From the NCBI GenBank assembly GCA_018368455.1, contig JAGZEG010000023.1:1-29365 (forward strand): DNA of 29,365 bases, written 5' to 3'. Position numbers and translations under genes: made by a program. Shown piece by piece: positions 23,251 through 29,365 of the stretch; within the stretch, counting starts at the first letter, position 1, and each line of letters opens with the position of its first letter. Origin of the DNA: Coriobacteriia bacterium. Lineage in GTDB: Bacteria > Actinomycetota > Coriobacteriia > Coriobacteriales > UMGS124. Under the pieces are notes generated by a model. The model was not told the DNA's origin. It was given only the letters and a program-made list of their open reading frames with translations, and did not search any database.

Positions 23251-23985
23251 CTACTCCTTCTTGTCGGCGTCCGCCTCGGCGGCATCCTTCTTGGGAGCCT
23301 CGAAGCGGTAGCCCACGCCGTGCACCGTGTAAAGCCACTTGGGATTGCGCGGGTCGTCGCCGAGCTTGGCACGCAGGTTCTTGACGTGGCTGTCGATCGT
23401 GCGCTCGTAGCCCTCGAAGTCGTAGCCGAGCACCTTCTCAACGAGCTCCATGCGCGTGTAGACGCGGCCCGGGTAACGCGCCAGCGTCGTAAGCAGCTTG
23501 AACTCGGAGGCCGTGAGCTCGACCTCGCGCTTGTCGACCTCGACCTTGTGGCCGGAGACGTCGATGACGAGATCGCCGAAGTCGAGCACCTCGAGCTGAG
23601 GCTCGGAGTCGAGGTGCGTACGGCGCAGCAAAGCGCGCACGCGGGCCACGAGCTCACGCGGAGAGAACGGCTTGATGAGGTAGTCGTCGGCGCCAAGCTC
23701 CAGGCCGATGATGCGATCCTCGACCTCGCCCTTCGCCGTCAGCATGATGATCGGCACCTCGGAGTTATCGCGGATTGCGCGGCACACGCGCTCGCCGGAC
23801 AGCTTCGGGAGCATCAGGTCGAGGATGACCAGGTCGAACTGATGCTTCTCGAACTCCTCGACGGCGCTCTGGCCATCGCCGACACCCACGACGGAGTACT
23901 TCTCGCGCTCCAGGTAGGCGGTCACGGCGTCACGAATGGCTTTTTCGTCCTCAACGAGGAGGATCCTGCGGGCATCTTGAGGCAT
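23251..23985 (-). CDS. OmpR/PhoB-family response regulator
   Basis: A 244-residue DNA-binding response regulator. The receiver domain has the acidic pair in LLVEDEK (residues 12-13), phospho-acceptor Asp56 in LVILDLMLPKLSG, Thr83 in IIMLTAKGE and Lys105 in DDYLIKPFSPREL. The C-terminal winged helix has the usual ELTASEFKLLTTLARYPGRV, TRMELVEKVLGYDFEGYERT and VHGVGYRFE. The ATG at 23985 has AAGGAGA upstream. It leads the two-component operon. A TACAAT -10 and an inverted repeat lie in its leader and may be autoregulatory. Confidence 0.96.
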   Translation of the reverse strand: MPQDARRILLVEDEKAIRDAVTAYLEREKYSVVGVGDGQSAVEEFEKHQFDLVILDLMLPKLSGERVCRAIRDNSEVPIIMLTAKGEVEDRIIGLELGADDYLIKPFSPRELVARVRALLRRTHLDSEPQLEVLDFGDLVIDVSGHKVEVDKREVELTASEFKLLTTLARYPGRVYTRMELVEKVLGYDFEGYERTIDSHVKNLRAKLGDDPRNPKWLYTVHGVGYRFEAPKKDAAEADADKKE

Positions 23986-24031
23986 TGCAAACTCTCCTTG
24001 TGTGAGTCGCGGCGTTTGACATCACAGGTTG

Positions 24032-24055
24032 AGAATCCACCGAATACTGGATTCT
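24032..24055. repeat. Inverted repeat in the response-regulator leader
   Basis: AGAATCCA (24032-24039) and TGGATTCT (24048-24055) are perfectly complementary, with an 8-nt centre. It lies just downstream of the -10 element of the two-component operon, near the expected transcription start. It could be an operator or a leader hairpin. Confidence 0.6.
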
Positions 24056-24062
24056 TCGAACC

Positions 24063-24068
24063 ATTGTA
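24063..24068 (-). promoter_or_regulatory. Candidate -10 of the two-component operon
   Basis: TACAAT on the minus strand lies in a locally AT-rich stretch (about 24060-24110) between the Tat-protein stop codon and the response regulator. No strong -35 is visible at 17 nt, which would fit an activated promoter. Confidence 0.45.
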
Positions 24069-24070
24069 CC

Positions 24071-25378
24071 CTAACTTAACGAAAATAGACGGACAAGAAC
24101 TTTACTAGGAATCCCCGAGGATTCATCCTTGACCGTCGCATACGTTACGAACAGCTGTGACGTGCCCGACGAGGCCGGATAGTCGCCGTAGTCGACGCAG
24201 TTGCTGACCGACGATATGCGCCCGTAGCGCTTGGCGCGCACGTCGACGACGAAGTAGATCAGCTGGCTGCGCACGAGGTAGAGGCCGCCCACGAAGCCAA
24301 TCTGGGCCGACGGTTCGCGCACGACGTTCAGAAACGGTCCCTCGCTCGGGCCAATGAGGTAGCCCATGGCGCCGAGCAGGCCACCGTAGCCATAGTTCGC
24401 CTCGATGGAAAACGCGAAGTCGTCCCCGATGTGCGTCGCGAGAAACGGGCGCACGGACATGGGCAGCACAAGCTGATCGAGCTGGCGGTTGTCGTCGTCG
24501 AGGTCGATGGCCGTCAACCCGTAGTAGACGCCCCGGTCGGCGTTGACGCGCGGCGCGATCGTAAGCACGCCCTCGCTGATAGAGGGGGCGCAGGCGAAGC
24601 GGCCGGGAGATGTGTACACGAGCGCGCCTGAGTCCGAACCACGCCGCCAGACATAGGCGCGCGAGCTCTCCGTGACGTGGGGCCCGTTCGGATCGGGCAT
24701 GACCTGCCAGACGACACGGTTCTCCCAGACGGCGAACTGGGGAGGGAGCCAGTCGGCGTCACCCGAGCCCAGCTGCACGACGTCCTCGTTGGTCGACAGC
24801 GGCGAGCCATCAAACGGGGCCGCGTAGAACACCCACTCGTCCGTCGCGTTGTTCGTCTCGACCCAGGCGATGACGCGTTCCGTGAGGTGGCATTCGCTTG
24901 GGGCATAGCCGTCACCCGCAAGCGGATGGTCGAGGACGATCGAGTAGTTGCCAAGCGAATAGTCGAGGCACCCGATGAGCGTGAGCGGTCGGGCGGAGTC
25001 GTTAGCCTGTAGAACGGCGGCGCGCGTGTCGCAGTCCGAGCTCACGACGCATCCCAGCGGGAGCTCGAACGTCGCGAGCGGCTCGTACGTCAGCGTGGCC
25101 GTCTCGTCCTCGTACGTCTTGAGCACGTCGATGGCGTTGTCGTACGTTTGATCAGCCGACTCCCCGCTCTGAGCTGACGAGTCATCGGCGTCGAGGGACG
25201 AGGCAGACGCCTCCCCGTCGCCCTGCTCGTCAGCAAGCGCCGCCCGGGCAGCAAGAGCCGAGGCAGCAGTCGCGGCGGCGGCAGCAGCAAACTCGCGGCG
25301 TGTCAGCAGAGAGGGGCCGACGCGCACGCCATCCTCGGGAGCAAGGGGCTCGCGATCCCCACCGTCCACATGCGCCAT
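24071..25378 (-). CDS. Tat-exported protein, probable beta-rich extracytoplasmic domain, unknown function
   Basis: A 435-residue protein with a twin-arginine signal: LTRREFAAAAAATAAS (Arg27-Arg28), then an Ala-rich hydrophobic stretch ending near ALAARAALAD (cleavage around 49). An acidic, Ser-rich linker follows. The mature part has recurrent short strands with aromatic residues (RVIAWVETNN, FAVWENRVVWQVMPDP, RAYVWRRG, GLYLVRSQLIYFVVD), which suggests a beta-propeller-like fold. I do not recognise a specific family or catalytic motif. The ATG at 25378 has GAGGTG four nt upstream, and the Tat signal supports it. The gene is divergent from the cytidylate-kinase-like gene and directly upstream of the two-component operon, with 85 nt between. 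Confidence 0.82.
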   Translation of the reverse strand: MAHVDGGDREPLAPEDGVRVGPSLLTRREFAAAAAATAASALAARAALADEQGDGEASASSLDADDSSAQSGESADQTYDNAIDVLKTYEDETATLTYEPLATFELPLGCVVSSDCDTRAAVLQANDSARPLTLIGCLDYSLGNYSIVLDHPLAGDGYAPSECHLTERVIAWVETNNATDEWVFYAAPFDGSPLSTNEDVVQLGSGDADWLPPQFAVWENRVVWQVMPDPNGPHVTESSRAYVWRRGSDSGALVYTSPGRFACAPSISEGVLTIAPRVNADRGVYYGLTAIDLDDDNRQLDQLVLPMSVRPFLATHIGDDFAFSIEANYGYGGLLGAMGYLIGPSEGPFLNVVREPSAQIGFVGGLYLVRSQLIYFVVDVRAKRYGRISSVSNCVDYGDYPASSGTSQLFVTYATVKDESSGIPSKVLVRLFSLS

Positions 25379-25422
25379 ACGCCACCTCGCCTTCCCGACT
25401 CCCCGCCTTGTCCATAGGCATA

Positions 25423-25428
25423 TATAAT
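25423..25428 (+). promoter_or_regulatory. Candidate -10 in the divergent promoter region
   Basis: A perfect TATAAT lies within CATATATAATGCG, in the 174-nt region between the divergent Tat-protein and cytidylate-kinase-like genes. On the other strand the same AT island reads TTATATATG, so it may serve both directions. No good -35 is seen for the plus-strand copy. Confidence 0.5.
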
Positions 25429-25552
25429 GCGGCAACGCCCGGGGCCCCAGGCCCTCTCCCGCAACAAAACAGACGGCGGGGGTCCGACTTTGCGCCCGTT
25501 GCGCAGATCGGCGGCACGATGCCCGCGCTGCGCGGGAGGCAGGAGATGCGCT

Positions 25553-26254
25553 ATGCCCCATAAAAACGTCGTCGTGACCATAGGCCGCCAGTACGGCAGC
25601 GGCGGTCGCGAGATCGGCTCGACGCTGGCCTGCCAGCTCGGCGTGGCGTACTACGACAAGAAGCTCGTCTTCCTCGCCGCCGAGACGTCGGGCTACTCCA
25701 CGGAAGCGTTCCTGCGCCAGGACGAAGAGGTGCCTCGTGGGCTGTCGTGGCTGTTCTCGTATGCGCCGCACGGCCTGCTGTCCGAGGGGGGCATCCCCCT
25801 GGACGACCAGCTGTTCATCGCGCAGGCAAACGCCATCAAGCACATCGCGCGCGAGCACAGCTGCGTCATCGTGGGGCGCTGCGCCGACTACGTGCTCGAC
25901 GACATTCGCGACGAGATCGACGTCGTCAACGTGTTCGTGCTCTCCGACGAGCAGGCACGCGCGGAGCGCATCGCCCGACGCAACAACCTGAGCCTCGACA
26001 AGGCCCGCGCCCGTCTCAAGCAGATCTCGCCGCGGCGCGCCAACTACTACGAGCGCTACACGGACCGCAAGTGGGCCGACCCGCACAACTTCGACCTCAC
26101 GATCAACTCGGCGCACCTCGACGCCGCAGGCGCCGCGGACGTCATCGTGTCATATCTGGTGGGACGGGGCCTCATCACGCGCGACGAGCTACCGCTGGAC
26201 CCCGCCGAGCCGCGCGACCTCGGCGAAGAGCCGCTCACGTCTCCCGCCCGCTAA
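25553..26254 (+). CDS. Cytidylate kinase-like family protein
   Basis: A 233-residue P-loop nucleotide kinase-like protein and the only plus-strand gene. It starts with VVVTIGRQYGSGGREIGSTL, the glycine loop typical of the cytidylate-kinase-like family (PF13189), followed by LGVAYYDKKLV. Further family segments are HSCVIVGRCADYVLDD, VVNVFVLSDEQARAERIARR and the lid-like RRANYYERYTDRKWADPHNF with DLTINSAHL. The substrate is not proven for this family and may not be CMP. AGGAG lies 7-8 nt before the ATG at 25553; a longer upstream frame is not supported. It ends in a strong bidirectional terminator. Confidence 0.9.
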   Translation: MPHKNVVVTIGRQYGSGGREIGSTLACQLGVAYYDKKLVFLAAETSGYSTEAFLRQDEEVPRGLSWLFSYAPHGLLSEGGIPLDDQLFIAQANAIKHIAREHSCVIVGRCADYVLDDIRDEIDVVNVFVLSDEQARAERIARRNNLSLDKARARLKQISPRRANYYERYTDRKWADPHNFDLTINSAHLDAAGAADVIVSYLVGRGLITRDELPLDPAEPRDLGEEPLTSPAR

Positions 26255-26282
26255 GCGACCGCCCGACGGATCCTTTGCACGC

Positions 26283-26333
26283 AAAACGCCCCGCCCGCGA
26301 TGGCTTGCGCCAATGCGGGCGGGGCGTGTTTGT
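26283..26333. terminator. Bidirectional intrinsic terminator between convergent genes
   Basis: ACGCCCCGCCCGC (26286-26298) and GCGGGCGGGGCGT (26315-26327) form a perfect 13-bp stem. The plus-strand side is followed by GTTTGTT and the minus-strand side by TTTTGC. It separates the cytidylate-kinase-like gene from the Rrf2 gene and can serve both. Confidence 0.9.
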
Positions 26334-26360
26334 TCGCCGGAAGTACGTCTCAAGCGACGC

Positions 26361-26828
26361 TTAGCGCTCGGCCGGACCTGCGTTGTAAGCCAGGCAGGGG
26401 CCGGGCTTCACCTCGTCCCCGCAGCGTCGGCTCGCAAGGTCAGCCAGCGTCGACCCGTCGACATAGCTCGTGATAACGGCGTCGAGCCCTTCCCAGAACT
26501 CGCGCGTCTCGCACGACTCGGCGCGCGGGCAGTCAACATCGGCGCGAGCCAGGCAGGCAACAGGTGCGACCGAGCCCTCCGTAGCGCGCAGGATATCGCC
26601 GACCTTGATGTCCTCGGGAGCCTTGGACAGCAGGTAGCCGCCGCCCTGGCCGCGTGCACCGTGCAGCAGTCCCGCCGTACACAGCAGGCGGGCAAGCTGC
26701 TCGAGGTACTTGGCGGAGATGCCTTGACGCTCACCGATCTCGCGCAGGGAAACGCGGCTCTCACCCTGATGCCGCGCGATGTCGATCATCATACGCAGGC
26801 CGTAGCGTCCCTTAGTTGAAACTAGCAT
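26361..26828 (-). CDS. Rrf2/IscR-family transcriptional regulator with three-cysteine motif
   Basis: A 155-residue winged-helix regulator. The N-terminus MLVSTKGRYGLRMMIDIARH, then SLREIGERQGISAKYLEQL and GARGQGGGYLLSK, are classic Rrf2 features. Three cysteines (92, 100 and 106, spacing C-x7-C-x5-C) sit where IscR holds its Fe-S cluster (C-x5-C-x5-C in E. coli), so an Fe-S sensing role is likely. The ATG at 26828 has GAGGA upstream. The gene appears monocistronic, ending at the bidirectional terminator. No isc or suf genes are in the window, so its targets cannot be read from context. Confidence 0.95.
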   Translation of the reverse strand: MLVSTKGRYGLRMMIDIARHQGESRVSLREIGERQGISAKYLEQLARLLCTAGLLHGARGQGGGYLLSKAPEDIKVGDILRATEGSVAPVACLARADVDCPRAESCETREFWEGLDAVITSYVDGSTLADLASRRCGDEVKPGPCLAYNAGPAER

Positions 26829-26880
26829 CCGTAAGTCCTCGCACTTCGCACTGGAAACGATGGCAATGAAACTGTTGCGT

Positions 26881-26935
26881 ATGATACTCGCGATCTCGGG
26901 AAAATCGACGTAAAAATTAGCACATTAAGAACACT
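26881..26935 (-). promoter_or_regulatory. AT-rich promoter region of the Rrf2 gene
   Basis: The stretch is clearly more AT-rich than its surroundings. It carries a TATCAT -10-like hexamer (26881-26886 on the minus strand) without a convincing -35. It probably holds the Rrf2 promoter and possibly its own operator, but the exact elements are uncertain. Confidence 0.35.
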
Positions 26936-27002
26936 CACGCGGTACCATTTCGCAGCGAAGAGTTCGGCAGGCGGCCGGTAGGATTACGCGGATGGCGAGA
27001 GA

Positions 27003-27272
27003 CTAGCGCGCGCTCGCAACGAGCTGAGCCTCGCGCAGGGCCTTCGTCAGCTGATCGGCGCAGGACGTGGGACGCTTACCGCAGTGATTGCCCTCCAGCA
27101 GCTCGACAACTTTGTCGGTGGGCATGCCCTTGACGAGCTTGCTGATGGCCCGCAGGTTGCCGTCGCAGCCACGCGTGAACTCGACGCGCTCGATCGTGGA
27201 GCCGTCGTCACTCAACTCAACGTGGATATTCGTGGAGCAGACGCCGTGGGGCGTGAAGTCAGTCGAAATCAT
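27003..27272 (-). CDS. TSCPD domain protein (TIGR03905-like)
   Basis: An 89-residue small protein. It has the TSCPD signature near the end (GKRPTSCADQLTKAL, Cys71) and cysteines at 12, 36 and 64, in the pattern GVCSTNIHVEL, FTRGCDGNL and GNHCGKRP. The domain resembles the C-terminal zinc-binding extension of some ribonucleotide reductases; the stand-alone form has no settled function. The ATG at 27272 has AGAGGA 8 nt upstream, and a longer frame upstream is unsupported. It lies 174 nt upstream of the Rrf2 gene. Confidence 0.9.
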   Translation of the reverse strand: MISTDFTPHGVCSTNIHVELSDDGSTIERVEFTRGCDGNLRAISKLVKGMPTDKVVELLEGNHCGKRPTSCADQLTKALREAQLVASAR

Positions 27273-27470
27273 CTTGCGTGTCCTCTCCCTCTCGTCGGTA
27301 GGGGCAATGCGGCCCAAGACAGCGCACAAAAGCACCGCCGCCCATAGATGGCCCCAGACTATACCCGTGCGCCCGTCACCCTTTCAGCGACGCGAGAAGC
27401 GGGCGAGACGCGTACACGCCTGCTCCACGAAGGATGTGACGTAAGCACGCGCCGGGCCGCGGCCCCCACC

Positions 27471-27506
27471 AAAAAGGGCGCGCACCACATCTCGTGGTAC
27501 GCGCCC
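27471..27506 (-). terminator. Intrinsic terminator of the phenylacetate-CoA ligase gene
   Basis: GGGCGCGCACCAC (27476-27488) pairs with GTGGTACGCGCCC (27494-27506), with one G-U wobble on the minus-strand transcript. TTTTT (27471-27475) follows. It lies about 45 nt past the ligase stop codon. Confidence 0.88.
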
Positions 27507-27550
27507 TGCCAGCACGGACGGACTATCGATATCAGAGCGAGGCGCAAGAC

Positions 27551-28792
27551 CTAGTAGCGGTTGTCGAGAATGCGCGTCGACTTCTTCTCGGAGCGCGGCA
27601 GGTCACCGATGCCGACGGCCTTGGGCACAATCGTCACGCCAATGCGGTTCTTGAACGTTTCGAGCATGGCCTGCTCAACCTGCCCGCGGCGCATCTGGTC
27701 GTCGGAGTCACACTCGAAGTACACCGTCATGATGTCCTTGCCGTTAAGGTGGTCGATCATGACCTGATACTCGCTGCTCACACCGTCGACGGCGGCGCAC
27801 ACCTCCTCGACCTGCGCCGGGAACATGTTGACACCCTTGACCTTGAACATGTCGTCCGTACGCCCCACGAGCTGCGAGATACGCGTGTGGGGGCTGCCGC
27901 ACGGGCAGTCGCCGGGGATGATGCTGCACAGGTCGTGCGTGCGATAGCGGATGAGCGGCGCGGCCTCTTTGACGAGCGTCGTGATGACGAGCTCGCCCAC
28001 CTCGCCGTCGGGGAGGTTCTTGCCGGTCTTGGGGTCGATGACCTCCAGGTAGACGTAGTCGTCCCACACGTGGATGCCGCAGTCGTAGTCGCAGCTCACG
28101 CCGACACCCGGGCCATAAATCTCCGTGAGGCCGTAGATGTCGTACAGCTTGACGCCCAGCTCGCTGGCGATGCGCTCGCGCATCTTCTTGCCCCAGCGCT
28201 CGCTGCCGATGAGGCCCTTCGTGAGCACCAGCTTGTCGCGGATGCCCTCCTGGGCGATGCGTTCGGCCAGCAGCAACGCGTAGCTCGACGTGGCGCACAG
28301 CACCGTGGACTGCAAGTCGACCATCATGCGCAGCTGCTTCTCGGTATTGCCCGGGCCCATGGGGATCGTCATGGCGCCGAAGCGCTCCGCCCCGAGCTGG
28401 AAGCCAATGCCGGCCGTCCACAGGCCGTAGCCGGGTGTGATGTGGATGCGGTCGAGCTTCGTGCAGCCGATGGCCTCGTAGCAGCGGGCGAACATCGTGG
28501 CCCAGTCGTCGACGTCCTTCTGCGTGTAGGGAATGATGACCGGCGTGCCCGTCGTGCCGCTCGACGAGTGGATGCGCACAACGTCCTCGTCAGGCACAGC
28601 CTGAATGCCGAGCGGGTAGGCGTCGCGCAGGTCGTTCTTCTCGGAGAACGGCAGGCGCTCGAACTCCTCTTGGGTGCGAACCGTCGAGAGATCGACGTCG
28701 GCGAATTTGCGCGCGTAGAACGGGCTGCGCTCCTTGATGGTGGCGAGCTCCCTGAAGATGGCCTCGCGCTGGAACGGCTTCATGACTGCCAT
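27551..28792 (-). CDS. paaK: Phenylacetate-CoA ligase family (AMP-forming)
   Basis: A 413-residue adenylate-forming ligase that activates phenylacetate or a related aryl acid to its CoA thioester. The length is close to the usual 430. Visible motifs are ATP-binding RIHSSSGTTGTPVIIPYT, YGLWTAGIGFQLGAERFG, YDIYGLTEIYGPGVGVSC, LIRYRTHDLCSIIPGDCPCG (with Cys pairs) and RTDDMFKVKGVNMFPAQVEE. The ATG at 28792 has AAAGGGGA six nt upstream; MKPFQ three codons later is a poorer choice. No paa degradation genes are nearby. The likely role is handling aryl acids from amino acid fermentation, which is inference. Two GC hairpins lie in the leader (28808-28839 and 28859-28877). Confidence 0.93.
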   Translation of the reverse strand: MAVMKPFQREAIFRELATIKERSPFYARKFADVDLSTVRTQEEFERLPFSEKNDLRDAYPLGIQAVPDEDVVRIHSSSGTTGTPVIIPYTQKDVDDWATMFARCYEAIGCTKLDRIHITPGYGLWTAGIGFQLGAERFGAMTIPMGPGNTEKQLRMMVDLQSTVLCATSSYALLLAERIAQEGIRDKLVLTKGLIGSERWGKKMRERIASELGVKLYDIYGLTEIYGPGVGVSCDYDCGIHVWDDYVYLEVIDPKTGKNLPDGEVGELVITTLVKEAAPLIRYRTHDLCSIIPGDCPCGSPHTRISQLVGRTDDMFKVKGVNMFPAQVEEVCAAVDGVSSEYQVMIDHLNGKDIMTVYFECDSDDQMRRGQVEQAMLETFKNRIGVTIVPKAVGIGDLPRSEKKSTRILDNRY

Positions 28793-28987
28793 GGGTGGTC
28801 CCCTTTCGCCCGCCGGGCCAGCGCCTCCCGTGGGCGGGCCTGCAACGGATCGCGGTGGCGTGCGCTCGGCGCGCACGAGCAGCATGCTACCTCAAACCAC
28901 GCGCCACGAGGACAGGAGAAGCGAGCATAGGAGGCGGCTTTCGAGCTCCGTCGGCCAGCCGACGCGCACAGAAGAGGGCTCTGCCGA

Positions 28988-29052
28988 CCAGAGCAGGAGG
29001 AAACGGCAGCCGCGTGGCCAAAAGAGGGCAGCTTTGCGAGCCGGCGGGGCCC
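28988..29052 (+). repeat. Imperfect inverted repeat, left arm
   Basis: This 65-nt arm matches the reverse complement of 29141-29205 at 48 of 65 positions by hand count, without gaps. Conserved blocks are CCAGAGCAG, AGGAA, TGGCCAAAA, GCTTTGCGAGCCG and GGCCC. Confidence 0.75.
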
Positions 29053-29140
29053 GATCGGTCTTTGAGGTGACGTCCGGGCCCGGCGCGACCTGCGGCTTTT
29101 TCGAAGCGAGGCCTCGGCGGGTCGCGCGGAGGCGCGCTGA

Positions 29141-29205
29141 GGGCCTTGTCGGCTCGCAAAGCGGGGCGGTTTTGGCCAGAGGAGGGGCGATTCCTTCTGC
29201 TCTGG
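29141..29205 (-). repeat. Imperfect inverted repeat, right arm
   Basis: Partner of the 28988-29052 arm in opposite orientation, 88 bp apart. The perfect core is CGGCTCGCAAAGC (29150-29162) against GCTTTGCGAGCCG (29031-29043). Blocks of conservation alternate with divergent blocks, which suggests two members of a repeat family rather than a recent duplication. Confidence 0.75.
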
Positions 29206-29365
29206 ACGGTGGCGTCCCGGCCTCGCGCCCTCGCGCGCAAAAAGGGGCCGCGCGCAAAGGGGGAGCCGGCCGCCCCTGCCCTGGGCGAGCGGGGCCCCGC
29301 CCGCGGCCCGGCCCGGCCCGAAAGGGGGCGCGGCCCGGGCGGCCCGGTCGCGTCGCCGCGGCGCG

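Larger units (their letters stand above)
28793..29365. other. Non-coding right end with inverted repeats and extreme GC
   Basis: No gene could be supported in these 573 bases. It contains the leader of the ligase gene and a 65-bp inverted repeat pair (28988-29052 and 29141-29205). The final stretch of about 110 bases is composed almost only of G and C. Open frames here are Arg/Pro/Ala-rich artefacts. Confidence 0.6.

Noticed and set aside
28887..29257. Minus-strand open frames in the right end
   Set aside because: They are Arg/Pro/Ala-rich, overlap the inverted repeats and have no ribosome-binding site or family resemblance.

Overview
The window looks like part of a chromosome from a high-GC anaerobic actinobacterium, most likely class Coriobacteriia (Eggerthellaceae or a relative). 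This is inferred from the very high GC, the Tat-exported FAD/FMN reductase typical of that group, the long clade II PurL, an orphan phenylacetate-CoA ligase and a TSCPD protein. All recognised genes but one lie on the minus strand. No tRNA, rRNA, CRISPR array, transposase or integrase was found.

Layout from left to right. 458-2410 is a Tat-exported fumarate-reductase-like flavoprotein. 2652-4041 is a two-gene unit: an HsmA-like membrane protein behind a TetR regulator, with a perfect palindromic operator on a well-formed promoter. 4418-5944 is an M32 metallocarboxypeptidase. 6151-6330 is a one-span small membrane protein. 6439-13046 is the main accessory feature: three co-directional genes for a TerB-N/TerB-C protein, a DUF2791/BrxD-type ATPase and an Lhr-like DEAD/DEAH helicase. 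This is the gene content and order of the Shango anti-phage system (SngA-SngB-SngC). A near-perfect LexA (SOS) box lies between the ATPase and helicase genes, suggesting that the helicase can be induced by DNA damage. About 1.07 kb without a gene follows, and roughly 600 bp of it is a tandem array of hairpin-bearing repeats whose outer stems differ in sequence but stay paired.

14116-19961 is a purine block transcribed leftward: purC, a small membrane protein, an intrinsic terminator, then purL. 20230-21402 is a multi-span membrane protein whose ribosome-binding region is a G9 tract. 21713-23985 is an OmpR-type response regulator and its histidine kinase. 24071-25378 is a Tat-exported protein of unknown function, divergent from the only plus-strand gene, a cytidylate-kinase-like protein (25553-26254). 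A bidirectional terminator separates that gene from an Rrf2/IscR-type regulator (26361-26828). A TSCPD protein (27003-27272) and phenylacetate-CoA ligase (27551-28792) follow. The last 573 bases hold no recognised gene but contain a 65-bp imperfect inverted repeat pair and an extremely GC-rich end.

Most minus-strand units end in clear intrinsic hairpins followed by T-rich tracts. Housekeeping genes therefore appear as short independent transcripts around one defence operon. All calls come from reading the sequence; no database search was possible.
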